33,375 bases of DNA from Planctomycetaceae bacterium (GTDB taxonomy: Bacteria > Planctomycetota > Planctomycetia > Planctomycetales > Planctomycetaceae), in contig CANJQC010000054.1 of NCBI GenBank assembly GCA_947476295.1, forward strand, positions 1 through 33,375, written 5' to 3'. The notes below the pieces were generated by a model. That model was not told the origin of the DNA and made no database searches. It worked only from the letters and a program-made list of their open reading frames with translations. Shown here one piece after another: positions 16,580-26,586 of this stretch (its first letter is position 1; every line of letters begins with the position of its first letter). A program made the translations under genes and the position numbers.

Positions 16580-19500
16580 TCAGTGGACAGATTTCTCAAG
16601 CTGCAGGTTCAGACACAGACCACGAATTTCGTTGTTCAACACGTCAAAGCTGGCCGGCGTGCCGGCTTCCAAGGTGTTCTCGCCCTTGACCATGCTTTCA
16701 TAAATCTTCGTACGGCCTTCGACGTCGTCGCTCTTCACCGTCAGCAGTTCCTGAAGAATGTAGGCCGCTCCGTAGGCCTCCAGTGCCCACACTTCCATTT
16801 CTCCAAAGCGCTGACCACCGAAGCGAGCCTTGCCACCCAGCGGCTGCTGCGTAATAAGCGAGTACGGCCCCGTCGCACGTGCATGCACTTTGTCATCGAC
16901 AAGGTGGTGCAGTTTGAGCATATAGATGAAGCCCACGGTCGTTCGCTGCTCCTGACGCTCACCGGTGCGGCCATCGTGCAAATATGCCTTTCCGTCTTCA
17001 GGCAGTCCAGCTTCCTCCATCGCTGCTCGCACTTCTTCTTCCGTGGCACCGTCGAACACCGGACAGATGGCTCGATAGCCCAGCTTGCCCGCCGCCCAAC
17101 CCAAGTGAGTTTCCAGAATCTGACCGACATTCATACGACTTGGAACTCCCAGCGGGTTCAGAATGATGTCCACAGGCGTGCCGTCTTCGAGGAAAGGCAT
17201 GTCCTCAATCGGCAGCACCTTGGAAATCACCCCTTTGTTCCCGTGACGCCCAGCCATCTTATCGCCAACAGAAATCTGTCGCTTGGACGCGACGTAGACC
17301 TTGACCATCTGCAACACACCGCTTGGCAATTCATCGCCCCGCTTCATGCTGTTCAGACGATGATCTTCGCGATCGATCACGTCTTCCACCAGCACCCAGC
17401 CTTCACGCACCACTTTCCGAGCAGCTGTTTTCTTCTGCGGGCTGCGAATGTCCATGTCTTCGAAGTGCGTATGAAATCGACGAGCATAATCGGCGACGGC
17501 CTTAGGATCATCCAGCCTAGCCAACTGACGACCATCCGCATCCGTCACCGGCTGCTCCAGAGCGGCTTCCAGTTCGACAAGGAATATCCTGAAGGCCGCA
17601 GCAATTGCGACTTCATTTTCCTTTTCGACTTTCTTCAGCTCGTCTTCAAACCGCTTGCGCTCGATCTCTGATAGACTCATACGTCGCGAGAATTTCTCGG
17701 TGTGAATCACGATTCCACCGACACCGCTCGGAACTTCAAGGCTCTCGTTCTTCACATCTTCGCCAGCACGTCCGAAGATCGCGTGCAACAGTTTTTCCTC
17801 CGGCGTCAGTTCCGACTTCGCCTTCGGCGAAACCTTACCAACCAGAATATCACCCGGATTGACGCGAGTTCCGACTTTAACGACACCGGTCTCGTCCAGA
17901 TGACGCAGTGCCCTTTCGCTGACGTTCGGGATATCACGCGTGAACTCTTCACGCCCCAGCTTCGTCTCACGAATCTCCACATCGAACTCATCAAGATGGA
18001 TAGACGTGTAAACGTCTTCTTTTACCAGTCGTTCCGAAAGAATAATGGCGTCTTCAAAGTTGTAGCCTTCCCATGACATGAAAGCGACCAACACGTTGCG
18101 ACCAAGCGCAAGTGAGCCATCTTTAGTGGCCGCACTGTCACAAAGGATCTGTCCAGCCTTGACGCGTTCACCCATCTTCACGATCGGCTTTTGGTTCAAA
18201 CAGGTGCGCTCGTTCAGACGCGTGAACTTACGAAGCGGATAGCGACGTCCATCGATTTCGATATTGCAGGCATCGACGAAGGTCACTTTGCCGGACTTCT
18301 CGGCCCGTAGCACCATTCCTGAATTCTGAGCCACATACTGCTCCATTCCCGTGCCGACGATCGGACGTTCTGATATCAAAAGCGGCACAGCCTGACGCTG
18401 CATGTTTGAACCCATCAGAGCCCGGTTCGCGTCGTCGTGTTCAAGGAACGGAATCAAGCCAGCTGAAACTCCGACCATCTGACACGGCGCGACGTCGATG
18501 AACTGAACCTCACTGCGATCGATCCACACCACGTCGCTCTTCGTTCGAGCCAGCACGCGCTCTTCAGCAATCATGCCATTTTCGACAAGTGTATCCGCCG
18601 GACACACCATCCCGGACGCTTCCTCGTCAGCACGCAGCCAGACAACTTCGTCCGTAACTTTTGCGTTCTTCACCACGCGATACGGTGAAATCAGGAAGCC
18701 ATAGTCATCAACGCGAGCGTAGATACTCAGACTGGAAATCAAGCCTATGTTCGTGCCTTCCGGCGTCTCAATCGGACAAATTCGCCCGTAGTGCGAAATA
18801 TGCACGTCGCGGACCTCAAATCCCGCACGTTTGCGATTCAAACCGCCCGGGCCAAGAGCACTTAAACGCCGTTCGTGCGTGAGCATTGACAGTGGGTTTG
18901 TCTGGTCAACGACTTGTGAGAGTTCACTACGCCCGTAGAAGTAATCGATGGCCGCAGACACGCTCTTTGGATTGATCAGCGTTCGGGGCGTCATTGCATC
19001 CACTTCTTTCAGGCTCATACGCTCCTGAACAGTACGACGAAGTTTCAGGAACCCTTTGCGGATTTCATCCGCAGCCAATTCATCAATGGTCCGCAGGCGA
19101 CGGTTACCGAGATTGTCGATGTCGTCGATCTGTGCCGTATTGTCACCAATCCGGAGGCGGACAATGTACTTGATCGCATTGATAAAGTCTTCCGGCTTCA
19201 AGGTCATCTCCTCGTCGGAGATATCCTGTGAAAACTTACGATTTATGCGGAAGCGGCCAACGCGACCCAGCCGATAGCGATTCACATCGAAGAATTTTTC
19301 ATTAAACAGATCGCTGGCCTTGTCCAAATTCGGCGGATTCCCCGGGCGCAGTCGCTGATAAATCTTCAGCAGCGCCTCTTCATGCGTTGACGTACCGTCC
19401 TCTGCCAGAGTCTTAAGCATCAACAGATCGGTAGAGTCTTTCACAACCTCGACGCTCTTCACGCCGCAGGTGATCAGCTCTTCTGACACCAACTCACTGA

Positions 19501-20302
19501 TCTCATAACCGGCATCCACGACCAGTTCACCGGCGCGTTCGTGCTTCTCCGGGAAGACGACGTTATCGACGGAGTATTTCCCTTCAAGTTCCTTCGCGAC
19601 TGTCTTCGCCGTGATCTTTATTGTCTCAGTTGCATAGAACAGGCGAATAATCTCGGCGTCCGACGAATATTCCTTCGACATTGCACGCAGGAGTGTCACG
19701 GCGGAAAACTTGCCGCTCTGATCGATCCTCACGCCGATAGCTTCGCGCTTGCTGACGAGCAATTCGATCCAGCTACCGCGTTCCGGAATAATGCGGCATG
19801 ACTGCGTCTTGCGATCACTGCTGGCCGTCTCTTCGGCCATCACGAAGTCCACACCCGGTGAACGATGCAGCTGACTGACGACGACACGTTCAGCACCGTT
19901 AATGATGAACTCCCCACCGCCGACCATGATCGGTATGTCGCCAAGATACACTTCTTCCTCAACCGGCTGCTCTTTGACCAGCCGCAACCATACACGGAAC
20001 GGCATTCCGTAGGTCAAGCGAAGCTGCCGGCACTCCTCGGGTGTGTACCTCGGCTTGCCAAGCTCGTACCGAATGTACTCCAAGCGAAACTGCGAGTCGT
20101 AACTTTCGATTGGGAACACTTCACGCAGAATGGCTTCCAGCCCAATATCCAAGCGATCACGTGACGAGCGATCGGCTTGCAAAAATCGAGCATACGAAGC
20201 CGTCTGAATCAATGTCAGACCGGAAATCTCGTACTCGGCGTTAATTTTTCCGAAGTTTCGAACTTCGTCCTGATCGATAGTACGAACAGACGGAATCGGC
20301 AT
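16580..20302 (-). CDS. rpoB: DNA-directed RNA polymerase subunit beta
   Basis: This is the 1240-residue second-largest subunit of RNA polymerase. The rifampicin-site region is clear: [20 protein letters not shown], with Q463, D466, H476 and S481 corresponding to E. coli Q513, D516, H526 and S531. All four are the sensitive-type residues, although V464 replaces F514 and T468 replaces N518. [18 protein letters not shown] and [19 protein letters not shown] follow. The C-terminus contains [20 protein letters not shown] and [12 protein letters not shown], as in bacterial homologues. The start ATG at 20302 follows a weak AGGG-like site. The upstream 421-base spacer from rplL carries hairpins including a terminator, so rpoB may be transcribed separately or by read-through. 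Confidence 0.99.
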   Translation of the reverse strand: MPIPSVRTIDQDEVRNFGKINAEYEISGLTLIQTASYARFLQADRSSRDRLDIGLEAILREVFPIESYDSQFRLEYIRYELGKPRYTPEECRQLRLTYGMPFRVWLRLVKEQPVEEEVYLGDIPIMVGGGEFIINGAERVVVSQLHRSPGVDFVMAEETASSDRKTQSCRIIPERGSWIELLVSKREAIGVRIDQSGKFSAVTLLRAMSKEYSSDAEIIRLFYATETIKITAKTVAKELEGKYSVDNVVFPEKHERAGELVVDAGYEISELVSEELITCGVKSVEVVKDSTDLLMLKTLAEDGTSTHEEALLKIYQRLRPGNPPNLDKASDLFNEKFFDVNRYRLGRVGRFRINRKFSQDISDEEMTLKPEDFINAIKYIVRLRIGDNTAQIDDIDNLGNRRLRTIDELAADEIRKGFLKLRRTVQERMSLKEVDAMTPRTLINPKSVSAAIDYFYGRSELSQVVDQTNPLSMLTHERRLSALGPGGLNRKRAGFEVRDVHISHYGRICPIETPEGTNIGLISSLSIYARVDDYGFLISPYRVVKNAKVTDEVVWLRADEEASGMVCPADTLVENGMIAEERVLARTKSDVVWIDRSEVQFIDVAPCQMVGVSAGLIPFLEHDDANRALMGSNMQRQAVPLLISERPIVGTGMEQYVAQNSGMVLRAEKSGKVTFVDACNIEIDGRRYPLRKFTRLNERTCLNQKPIVKMGERVKAGQILCDSAATKDGSLALGRNVLVAFMSWEGYNFEDAIILSERLVKEDVYTSIHLDEFDVEIRETKLGREEFTRDIPNVSERALRHLDETGVVKVGTRVNPGDILVGKVSPKAKSELTPEEKLLHAIFGRAGEDVKNESLEVPSGVGGIVIHTEKFSRRMSLSEIERKRFEDELKKVEKENEVAIAAAFRIFLVELEAALEQPVTDADGRQLARLDDPKAVADYARRFHTHFEDMDIRSPQKKTAARKVVREGWVLVEDVIDREDHRLNSMKRGDELPSGVLQMVKVYVASKRQISVGDKMAGRHGNKGVISKVLPIEDMPFLEDGTPVDIILNPLGVPSRMNVGQILETHLGWAAGKLGYRAICPVFDGATEEEVRAAMEEAGLPEDGKAYLHDGRTGERQEQRTTVGFIYMLKLHHLVDDKVHARATGPYSLITQQPLGGKARFGGQRFGEMEVWALEAYGAAYILQELLTVKSDDVEGRTKIYESMVKGENTLEAGTPASFDVLNNEIRGLCLNLQLEKSVH

Positions 20303-20336
20303 ACGGAGCCCTGCCTTCGCTGAAGAGATCGCAAGA

Positions 20337-20359
20337 CGCGAGTCTAAAAAAAACTCGCG
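20337..20359 (-). promoter_or_regulatory. Hairpin in the rpoB leader
   Basis: CGCGAGT (20337-20343) and ACTCGCG (20353-20359) form a perfect 7-bp stem; the loop is mostly T on the minus strand. It lies 35-57 nt before the rpoB ATG and could influence translation or mRNA stability. Confidence 0.4.
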
Positions 20360-20379
20360 GTCAATAAACTCAACTGATT

Positions 20380-20406
20380 AAAAAAATGCCGGCACAAGCC
20401 CCGGCA
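20380..20406 (-). terminator. Intrinsic terminator or attenuator upstream of rpoB
   Basis: TGCCGG and CCGGCA (20387-20392/20401-20406) pair around an 8-nt loop and are followed on the minus strand by seven T residues (20386-20380). This is the best intrinsic terminator shape in the cluster. Full termination would uncouple rpoBC from rplJL, so partial read-through is more likely unless a promoter lies between it and rpoB. Confidence 0.55.
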
Positions 20407-20638
20407 AAAAACCGCAAAACTTCGGCCAAATTCGTTGCCAATCACCACAAAATCATGGCAACTCGTCAGAAAGGCCAAACGGCGCGCGACGAAAGGCATC
20501 TGTCGATTAACTCGACAGCTGCCTGCTTCTCTGAGCCATCCACATCAGATTCAGGAACGTCGGACGCTCGCTGTACACAGAGTGCCGAGCCTTCATTCAC
20601 TAGCGAATCAGTGCCCAAGGGGAAACCGACCCAAACCA

Positions 20639-20690
20639 TTGGCATTTGCCACCGCCGGGGACGATCAACGATCGTCCCGGCCAGTGCCAA
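20639..20690 (-). promoter_or_regulatory. Long stem-loop downstream of rplL
   Basis: GGGACGATC (20658-20666) and GATCGTCCC (20670-20678) form a 9-bp stem with a 3-nt loop. TTGGCA (20639-20644) and TGCCAA (20685-20690) could extend it. No T-tract follows. A processing site for a double-strand-specific RNase is one plausible role. Confidence 0.45.
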
Positions 20691-20723
20691 CGAAAAGCTC
20701 TATCACAGAGTTAGGAATATCAA

Positions 20724-21128
20724 CTACTTGATGTCGCAAGTACCGCCGGCCGCAACTACTTCGGCCTTCAGCTTCTCTGCATCTTCCTTGGATACACCTT
20801 CCTTCAAATGCTTTGGAACGCCTTCGACAAGGTCTTTTGCTTCCTTGAGACCGAGACCGGTCATTGCGCGAACAACCTTGATCACGGCGATCTTGTTTTC
20901 GCCAAAACCCGTCAGCACAACGGTGAATTCCGTCTGCTCGGCGACCGGTTCAGCGGCGGCCGCTCCACCCCCCATCATCATCACCGCACCGCCGCCTGCT
21001 GGCTCAATGCCGTGAACTTCCTTTAGGTAATCTACAACTCGCTTGGCCTCCAACAGGGTCAAACCGACAATCTTATCGCCAAGCTCTTTCGTCTTGCTGT
21101 CAAATTCAGTGGCTGCTTCAGCAGACAT
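20724..21128 (-). CDS. rplL: 50S ribosomal protein L7/L12
   Basis: L7/L12 (134 residues) forms the mobile dimers of the ribosomal stalk that recruit EF-Tu, EF-G and other GTPases. The start ATG at 21128 (MSAEAATEF) has AAAGGTG about 7 nt upstream; a longer in-frame ATG adds 17 basic residues unlike the family. The N-terminal dimerisation domain (~1-50) is followed by an Ala/Gly-rich hinge carrying three successive methionines ([18 protein letters not shown]), then the globular C-terminal domain with [21 protein letters not shown] and [21 protein letters not shown]. It is directly downstream of rplJ, as usual. Confidence 0.98.
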   Translation of the reverse strand: MSAEAATEFDSKTKELGDKIVGLTLLEAKRVVDYLKEVHGIEPAGGGAVMMMGGGAAAAEPVAEQTEFTVVLTGFGENKIAVIKVVRAMTGLGLKEAKDLVEGVPKHLKEGVSKEDAEKLKAEVVAAGGTCDIK

Positions 21129-21204
21129 TGCGAACACCTTTCTCTTTCGGTAACACGCTTTTCGTTTACAACAAATCACATCAGCAGAACACCAAGCCGC
21201 TGAA

Positions 21205-21726
21205 TCACTCAGAAGTTTCTCTCTCAGACAACGTCTTCAACTGGCCAGCCAACTGACCACCTGAACTCTGCAGACATCCAGCCAACTGCCCTCCGGGAGC
21301 CAGCATTAATCCTGCTATCTGACCTATCGTCTCGATTCGACCAGCACTTTTGCTGAGACTATCTACAGCAGCGGCATTCAGCAACTGGCCCTCGACGCTG
21401 CCACCCTTGATTTCAAGCTTTTGAATCTCTCTCGCGTAGCCAGCCACAGCCTTGGACAACGCAACGATATCGTCGCCTCCCCACACTAGAGTCGACGGGC
21501 CAGCCAGAATTGCTTCCAGCCCTTCGATGCCCTTTTTCTTCAGCGCGTTAACCGCGATGGAATTCTTTACGGTCAGCGCTGTGATCTGAACCTTGCGAAG
21601 CCCCAGCCGCCAGCGATTCGCTGTAATGGCATCCATCTTCGAGCAATCGACGATGATGAAATCCTTGGTATCTCCAATCCGCAATTGGATATCAGAAATG
21701 ACCATGTCTTTAACGTGACGACCCAT
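21205..21726 (-). CDS. rplJ: 50S ribosomal protein L10
   Basis: L10 (173 residues) anchors L7/L12 dimers to 23S rRNA at the stalk base. The N-terminal half ([57 protein letters not shown] in part) matches the rRNA/L11-binding domain. The C-terminal helix that binds L7/L12 is preceded by an alanine/glycine/leucine-rich stretch ending [15 protein letters not shown]. It lies between rplA (57 nt upstream) and rplL. In other bacteria L10 represses its own operon by binding the leader; no comparable leader fold was established here. Confidence 0.96.
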   Translation of the reverse strand: MGRHVKDMVISDIQLRIGDTKDFIIVDCSKMDAITANRWRLGLRKVQITALTVKNSIAVNALKKKGIEGLEAILAGPSTLVWGGDDIVALSKAVAGYAREIQKLEIKGGSVEGQLLNAAAVDSLSKSAGRIETIGQIAGLMLAPGGQLAGCLQSSGGQLAGQLKTLSERETSE

Positions 21727-21783
21727 TACTGCAAACTCACCGCAAGAACAAACTCACTAAAGCCACAACCAGCAATCTGCGCC

Positions 21784-22488
21784 CTAGACGGCCACCAGAA
21801 TTGCGGGCATCATTGTTGCCGAAACCACCACCCCGCGAACATAAACGCCTTTTGAAGCATTCGGCTTCAAACTGCGAATAAAACTTAGCAGCGACTCGAT
21901 ATTCTCGGTTAGCTTATCCGCATCGAATGACATCCGGCCGACAACACAATGAACGTTCGACCCGTTATCCACTCGAAACTCAACTTTACCCGCCTTGTAT
22001 TCACGCACAGCGGTCGCAACATCCTGAGTAACGGTCCCGGCACGCGGACTCGGCATCAAACCACGCGGCCCAAGCACTCGACCCAGCGGACCCACAACAC
22101 CCATCATGTCGGGGGTCGCGATCGCCACGTCAAACTCCAGCCAGCCGTCTTTAATTTTGTCAGCCAACTCCTTGCCGCCGACAATATCCGCGCCGGCCGT
22201 CTGCGCAATCTTTACGTTTTCACCCTGGGCAAACACAATCACCCGTTGTGACTTCCCAATCCCGTGCGGAAGAACAATGGAACCACGCACGATCTGATCA
22301 GCCTGACGAGGATCAACGCCCAACCGCACGGCAATCTCCACCGTCTGATCGAAACGAATACGCTTAATTGCCTTTGGCAAATCCCCCTCAAGAGCCTTGA
22401 GAGCTTTAACCGCGCGCGGCAAATCCATCACGCCGAGTTCAGCCGCCTTCCGAGACAAAGCCTTCATTCGCTTCGACTGATTTGCCAT
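21784..22488 (-). CDS. rplA: 50S ribosomal protein L1
   Basis: L1 (234 residues) forms the L1 stalk that moves E-site tRNA and represses the L11 operon in many bacteria. The ATG at 22488 ([16 protein letters not shown]) matches the family start and has GGGTGGGA just upstream; an alternative GTG nine bases earlier would add three residues. Recognisable segments are [22 protein letters not shown], the D[27 protein letters not shown] loop that binds rRNA, and [22 protein letters not shown]. It is 64 nt downstream of rplK. Confidence 0.97.
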   Translation of the reverse strand: MANQSKRMKALSRKAAELGVMDLPRAVKALKALEGDLPKAIKRIRFDQTVEIAVRLGVDPRQADQIVRGSIVLPHGIGKSQRVIVFAQGENVKIAQTAGADIVGGKELADKIKDGWLEFDVAIATPDMMGVVGPLGRVLGPRGLMPSPRAGTVTQDVATAVREYKAGKVEFRVDNGSNVHCVVGRMSFDADKLTENIESLLSFIRSLKPNASKGVYVRGVVVSATMMPAILVAV

Positions 22489-22552
22489 TTTTCCCACCCG
22501 AATCTGTCAACTTGGACTAAATACAAAATACCAATCCACACATCGCAAAACT

Positions 22553-22984
22553 TTAGTCAATGACTTCAATTCCCATACTACGAGCGGTACCGGCAATCAT
22601 CTTGCGAGCCTGCTCAAGCGAGGATGCGTTCAAATCTTCGTACTTCTGTTTTGCGATTTGCTCAAGCTGAATTGTGGTCACACTGCCAACTTTTGTCCTC
22701 AGCGGATTTCCCGACCCCTTAGCAATTCCCGCAACTTTCTTCAGCAGCACCGCAGCCGGAGGACTCTTCAATACAAACTCAAACGTGCGATCGTTGTAAA
22801 CCGTGATGACGCACGGAATCGTGACGCCCATCATATCGCGAGTTCTTTCATTGAACTGCTGAACAAACTGCCCAATGTTGACACCATGCGGACCCAGCGC
22901 AGTACCAACAGGCGGAGCAGGCGTCGCCTGCCCCCCTGTCACCTGCACCTTGATCTGAGCTGTAACAGCACGCTTTTTACCCAT
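22553..22984 (-). CDS. rplK: 50S ribosomal protein L11
   Basis: L11 (143 residues) sits at the GTPase-associated centre on 23S rRNA and mediates stringent-factor activation. The N-terminal domain is typical ([21 protein letters not shown], with the conserved prolines that bound thiostrepton contacts). The C-terminal rRNA-binding domain includes [19 protein letters not shown] and ends [18 protein letters not shown]. It is full length. It follows nusG by 59 nt and begins the rplKAJL run. Confidence 0.98.
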   Translation of the reverse strand: MGKKRAVTAQIKVQVTGGQATPAPPVGTALGPHGVNIGQFVQQFNERTRDMMGVTIPCVITVYNDRTFEFVLKSPPAAVLLKKVAGIAKGSGNPLRTKVGSVTTIQLEQIAKQKYEDLNASSLEQARKMIAGTARSMGIEVID

Positions 22985-23043
22985 GACCGATCAACCCAAC
23001 TCGTAAACAATACCACAAAAAATTGCGCAACATACTGCAACAA

Positions 23044-23613
23044 TCAGACAGACTCGACCTGCCAGTGATCCAACTCAACCGGCGTCGATCGACCGAAGAT
23101 CTCAATAAGGACCGAAACCTTCCCATTATGCTCATCCACACCCTCGACGGTACCCTCGAAGTTCTCGAAAGTTCCCTCGCGAATCTTAACCACATCACCA
23201 GATGAAAAATGAATTTTCACCTTGGGAACTGCTGACGCGTGCTGTTCTGCACGCCCCAACATTCGATCAACCTCGTGCTGCTCCATCGGCATCGGCTTGC
23301 CAGCCGCACCCGCGAAGTCCCCCACACCACCAGTATCCCGAACCAGATACCAAGTGTCATCATTCAGCACCATCTGAATCATGATGTAACCCGGGAACAA
23401 CTTACGATCCTGCTCTTTTGGCGCCCCACCACGAGTATCAACAACCTTCTCAGAAGGAATCACAATATCGCCAAAGAACTCCTCCAAGCCTTCCAGCTTT
23501 ACTTTTTTCAGCAAAGCCTCACGAATGGTTCGCTCGCGGTTTGTCTGTACCTTCAGAACAAACCAGAGCATATCGCTGGCCGCAGAACTAGCATTCACTG
23601 CGTCTATGGCCAT
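23044..23613 (-). CDS. nusG: Transcription termination/antitermination factor NusG
   Basis: NusG (189 residues) binds RNA polymerase at the clamp through its NGN domain and couples it to Rho or the ribosome through its KOW domain. The ATG at 23613 is fixed by a near-perfect AGGAGG 9 nt upstream; a 214-codon reading starts earlier but would place this site inside the gene. The NGN domain starts at WFVLKVQTNRERTIREALL, includes RKLFPGYIMIQM and DTWYLVRDTGGVGDFAG, and is followed by the C-terminal KOW motif (FSSGDVVKIREGTFENFEGTVEGVD). It lies between secE and rplK, as in most bacteria. Confidence 0.97.
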   Translation of the reverse strand: MAIDAVNASSAASDMLWFVLKVQTNRERTIREALLKKVKLEGLEEFFGDIVIPSEKVVDTRGGAPKEQDRKLFPGYIMIQMVLNDDTWYLVRDTGGVGDFAGAAGKPMPMEQHEVDRMLGRAEQHASAVPKVKIHFSSGDVVKIREGTFENFEGTVEGVDEHNGKVSVLIEIFGRSTPVELDHWQVESV

Positions 23614-23734
23614 GAAGACGAACCTCCTGAACAATCCCGACGTAAAATTGAAACCGAGTATTCTGATAAACGGAAAGAGAAATTGCAACCGCTGGGTCGA
23701 ACCGTTTGAAAAGTTGCAGGCGATTAAACAATCA

Positions 23735-24178
23735 TTACGTCTTTACGCTGTATTCCGTAAATCCAATGACGCTGAACAACCAGGTCCAGATCAAATCGAT
23801 CAAGAACAGGAACAACCCCAGAAAAAACATGGTACACAGCACAACGACGGTTGCCTGAAGCACTTCCTGCCGACTAGGCCACGTCACTTTCTCCAATTCG
23901 GATTCAACGGAAACCAGAAAATCCGCAAACCGAGGAAAGTTTACGATTCGGAAAGCCACCCAACAGCAAAAAATCCAAGCGGCAAAGGGGACGCCAACCT
24001 GTACGCCTTTTACAGACTGCATGAGCGGCCCGTTTGCGAGGGTTATACACCCGAACGCCGCGAGAATAACAACTGCGAAAAACGTAAACTGACGTACCAT
24101 CCGCCCCTGATTCGACTTGTATATGCCAAATCGGAACAGCTCTGGCAGCAGTGAGGCACCTGCACTCTTACTCGACAT
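23735..24178 (-). CDS. secE: Preprotein translocase subunit SecE
   Basis: SecE clamps SecY in the Sec translocon. The 147-residue reading from the ATG at 24178 has three hydrophobic segments (residues ~28-50, ~60-80 and ~110-140). The conserved SecE signature follows the second (FLVSVESELEKVTWPSRQEVLQATVVVL), and the last, essential segment comes after it. Three segments recall the E. coli type rather than the short one-helix type. The longer reading to 24283 would run into tRNA-Trp and is rejected. The ribosome binding site (GAGCGTCAG region) is weak, so the exact start is uncertain. Confidence 0.9.
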   Translation of the reverse strand: MSSKSAGASLLPELFRFGIYKSNQGRMVRQFTFFAVVILAAFGCITLANGPLMQSVKGVQVGVPFAAWIFCCWVAFRIVNFPRFADFLVSVESELEKVTWPSRQEVLQATVVVLCTMFFLGLFLFLIDLIWTWLFSVIGFTEYSVKT

Positions 24179-24256
24179 CTGACGCTCAATAAAAAACTTG
24201 ACCCGATCACGAAACGAAAACCCACGAACAACGTACGATGACAGCCAACACCAAAG

Positions 24257-24329
24257 CACGGGCGGAGGGAGTCGAACCCCCAACCGCCGGATTTGGAATC
24301 CGGTGCTCTGCCAATTGAGCTACACCCGT
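24257..24329 (-). tRNA. tRNA-Trp (anticodon CCA)
   Basis: The cloverleaf is complete: a 7-bp acceptor (ACGGGTG/CGCCCGT with one G-U), D arm GCTC/GAGC, anticodon stem CCGGA/TCCGG around TTCCAAA and a T arm with TTCGACT. The discriminator is G, as expected for tRNA-Trp. The 3' CCA is not encoded. It lies between rpmG and secE and is probably cut out of the shared transcript. Confidence 0.97.
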
Positions 24330-24353
24330 TCAATCCGCGACAAATACATCGAT

Positions 24354-24506
24354 TTACTTCTTGCGCGACTCTTTATGAAGCGTATGCTTCCGGAGTTTGG
24401 GGCAATACTTCATCAGCTCCAGCCGCTCCGTCCCGCGAGTTTCCTTGATCACTCGGTAGTTCCGCTGCCCGGACTCCGTGCATTCAAGCCACACATACTC
24501 ACGCAT
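24354..24506 (-). CDS. rpmG: 50S ribosomal protein L33
   Basis: This 50-residue gene starts MREYVWLECTESGQRNY and ends KYCPKLRKHTLHKESRKK. AGAAGG lies about 10 nt before the ATG at 24506. L33 binds 23S rRNA near the E site. Zinc-binding L33 proteins have two CxxC pairs; here only C9 and C35 remain, and the partner positions are S12 and L38, so this is a zinc-independent (C-minus) form. The position between tuf and secE, beside tRNA-Trp, is common in bacteria. Confidence 0.97.
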   Translation of the reverse strand: MREYVWLECTESGQRNYRVIKETRGTERLELMKYCPKLRKHTLHKESRKK

Positions 24507-24621
24507 GACAAAAAACCTTCTTACCAGAAATTATGAACCCAGGAACCAATGTGGCTCACCCTGTGACACTGCCTACCGACACAACCGCCGGCAGGCAGCC
24601 GGAATTCATCAACACTAAAGA

Positions 24622-25818
24622 CTACTTCAGAATCTTGGTCACAACACCGGACCCAACCGTCTTACCACCTTCGCGAATAGCGAAACGGCTCTGCTCTTCC
24701 ATCGCGATCGGCTTACCAAGTTCCACTTCAACCTTCACATTGTCACCAGGCATACACATTTCAGCACCACCCAGCAACTTGGTTGAACCAGTCACGTCCG
24801 TCGTGCGGAAGTAGAACTGAGGACGATAGCCCGTGAAGAACGGCGTATGACGACCACCCTCTTCTTTGCTCAGGACGTAAACCTCGGCTTCGAATACCGT
24901 GTGCGGCTTAATCGAATTATTTGCAGCCAGCACCTGCCCACGCTGAATATCTTCCTTTTTCAATCCCCGCAGCAGCAGGCCAACGTTGTCGCCAGCAATC
25001 CCCTGATCCAGAGTTTTTTGAAACATTTCAACGCCGGTCACCGTCGTTTCCTGCGTGTCACGCAGACCAATGATCTGGATCTTTTCGCCGACCTTGACCA
25101 CCCCGGCCTCAATTCGACCGGTAGCCACCGTTCCGCGACCTTCGATCGAGAACACATCCTCCACTGCCATCATGAACGGCTTGTCAATCGCCCGCTTCGG
25201 CTCTGGAATTGAACTATCCAGAGCTTCCATCAGGTTGGTGATGCAGGCGCTGAACTTTTCGTCTGCCGGATTATCCAAAGCCCCACGCGCATTACCCTTA
25301 ACCAATTTGATGTCGTCGCCAGGGAATCCATACTTAGTCAGCAACTCACGGACTTCCATTTCAACGAGGTCCAACAACTCCAAGTCATCCACGAGGTCGC
25401 ATTTGTTCAGAAATACAACCAGAGCTGGGACACCCACTTGGCGAGCAAGCAGAATATGCTCCCGGGTCTGAGGCATCGGGCCGTCAGCGGCAGACACCAC
25501 CAGAATAGCACCATCCATCTGAGCAGCACCGGTGATCATGTTTTTGATATAGTCCGCGTGCCCCGGACAGTCAATGTGCGCGTAGTGGCGATTGGGAGTT
25601 TCGTATTCCACATGGCTTGCTGCGATTGTCACGGTCTTCGTGGCGTCGCGCACAGTGCCACCTTTTGCAATGTCCGCATAGGCCTTAACCGTCGCCAAAC
25701 CCTTGGCAGCCTGAACTGCGAGGATTGCCGCTGTCGTCGTTGTCTTACCATGGTCGATATGACCGATAGTGCCCACATTGACGTGCGGCTTCGTTCGCTC
25801 AAAGGTACCCTTTGCCAT
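24622..25818 (-). CDS. tuf: Elongation factor Tu
   Basis: EF-Tu (398 residues) carries aminoacyl-tRNA to the ribosomal A site. GTPase motifs are all present: GHIDHGKTT at residues 19-27 (P-loop), the effector-loop threonine region near 60, DCPGHADY (switch II) and NKCDLVD (guanine specificity). Domains 2 and 3 are complete, ending [18 protein letters not shown] lies 10 nt before the ATG. The gene follows four tRNA genes, the same arrangement as E. coli thrU-tyrU-glyT-thrT-tufB. It is the only tuf in the window. Confidence 0.99.
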   Translation of the reverse strand: MAKGTFERTKPHVNVGTIGHIDHGKTTTTAAILAVQAAKGLATVKAYADIAKGGTVRDATKTVTIAASHVEYETPNRHYAHIDCPGHADYIKNMITGAAQMDGAILVVSAADGPMPQTREHILLARQVGVPALVVFLNKCDLVDDLELLDLVEMEVRELLTKYGFPGDDIKLVKGNARGALDNPADEKFSACITNLMEALDSSIPEPKRAIDKPFMMAVEDVFSIEGRGTVATGRIEAGVVKVGEKIQIIGLRDTQETTVTGVEMFQKTLDQGIAGDNVGLLLRGLKKEDIQRGQVLAANNSIKPHTVFEAEVYVLSKEEGGRHTPFFTGYRPQFYFRTTDVTGSTKLLGGAEMCMPGDNVKVEVELGKPIAMEEQSRFAIREGGKTVGSGVVTKILK

Positions 25819-25973
25819 TACCCCAACTCCAGATCAGTCTGCGCCAGGTCACTACTCGCAGCCCAGCAAAATCAGCTCAAAAAGAACAACTCGGCATCCC
25901 CACGCGAGACACCCACACATCACTCACAAGATTCAACTAACACCCTAACTTACAACTCAACCAAGAGCAGAAA

Positions 25974-26046
25974 AGCTGCTGAAGGGACTTGAACCCTTGA
26001 CCCCGTCCTTACCAAGGACGTACTCTACCAACTGAGCTACAGCAGC
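25974..26046 (-). tRNA. tRNA-Thr (anticodon GGT)
   Basis: The acceptor GCTGCTG pairs perfectly with CAGCAGC, and the anticodon stem CGTCC/GGACG encloses TTGGTAA (GGT). The T loop is TTCAAGT. The discriminator is T and CCA is not encoded. It lies 155 nt upstream of tuf. Confidence 0.97.
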
Positions 26047-26081
26047 AATCTCCGCGATCAAGCTGCCCCCAGAACGCACAG

Positions 26082-26152
<71 letters not shown>

Positions 26153-26266
26153 ATTATTTGGCCAAAATTTTTGCAAGTGGTTTTTATTACTGCATAAATC
26201 CGGAATGCCGGTTACCCCCCAAAGCATCAACAAAGCAACCAGCACATAAGATCCCTTAAACAGAAG

Positions 26267-26280
26267 TCCCACTAGTGGGA
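26267..26280. repeat. 14-base perfect palindrome after tRNA-Tyr
   Basis: TCCCACTAGTGGGA is a perfect palindrome two bases past the 3' end of tRNA-Tyr. As RNA it would fold to a short 5-bp hairpin next to the site where the 3' trailer is trimmed. A processing or partial termination role is a guess. Confidence 0.35.
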
Positions 26281-26282
26281 AA

Positions 26283-26365
26283 TGGGGGAAACAGGATTCG
26301 AACCTGTGAAGGCTTACGCCACCAGATTTACAGTCTGGCCCCTTTGGCCACTCGGGTACTCCCCC
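26283..26365 (-). tRNA. tRNA-Tyr (anticodon GTA)
   Basis: This is a class II tRNA of 83 nt with a long variable arm (GGCGTAAGCC hairpin). The acceptor GGGGGAG pairs with TTCCCCC (one G-U), and the anticodon stem CCAGA/TCTGG encloses CTGTAAA (GTA). The discriminator is A and CCA is not encoded. Confidence 0.97.
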
Positions 26366-26457
26366 CTTTTTTATTTTACCGACCTGATCACCTTCTCAAA
26401 AATTCTCCCCAATAAAACGTCGAAATCTTGAGAAAAACAGATCAATTCGTTCGCAGA

Positions 26458-26530
<73 letters not shown>

Positions 26531-26558
26531 GCGGACCGCGTGCGTTGGCGAGTTGAGC

Positions 26559-26586
26559 AGTATAGCAATCAGTTTCCGCCAGGCAA
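26559..26586 (-). promoter_or_regulatory. Sigma70-type promoter of the tRNA-tuf cluster
   Basis: On the minus strand, TTGCCT (26586-26581) and TATACT (26564-26559) are separated by 16 nt. TG one base before TATACT also gives an extended -10. The start point would fall near 26552, about 22 nt before tRNA-Thr(TGT). It is the best promoter match seen in the window and is placed where a strong stable-RNA promoter is expected. Confidence 0.7.

Larger units (their letters stand above)
20303..20723 (-). other. 421-base rplL-rpoB spacer with several hairpins
   Basis: There is no gene on the transcribed strand. Reading from rplL toward rpoB, the spacer has a strong hairpin (20658-20678, within a larger stem closed by TTGGCA/TGCCAA at 20639-20690), a hairpin plus T-tract (20380-20406), and a third hairpin (20337-20359) 34 nt upstream of the rpoB start. 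E. coli has an attenuator and an RNase III site in the same spacer, so the position is meaningful. Confidence 0.6.

Noticed and set aside
16583-17671. 362-codon plus-strand open frame
   Set aside because: It is antisense to the 3' part of rpoB and rich in His, Gln and Arg, as expected from reverse-complement translation.
20386-21015. 209-codon plus-strand open frame
   Set aside because: It spans the rplL-rpoB spacer and antisense rplL; low-complexity Ser/Pro composition and no start signal.
24179-24283. 35-codon upstream extension of secE
   Set aside because: It would run into the mature tRNA-Trp sequence; the ATG at 24178 gives a normal SecE.
24569-24598. Hairpin CTGCCT/AGGCAG downstream of tuf as a terminator
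   Set aside because: The stem is interrupted and no T-tract follows on the minus strand; the genes rpmG, tRNA-Trp and secE continue in the same direction.
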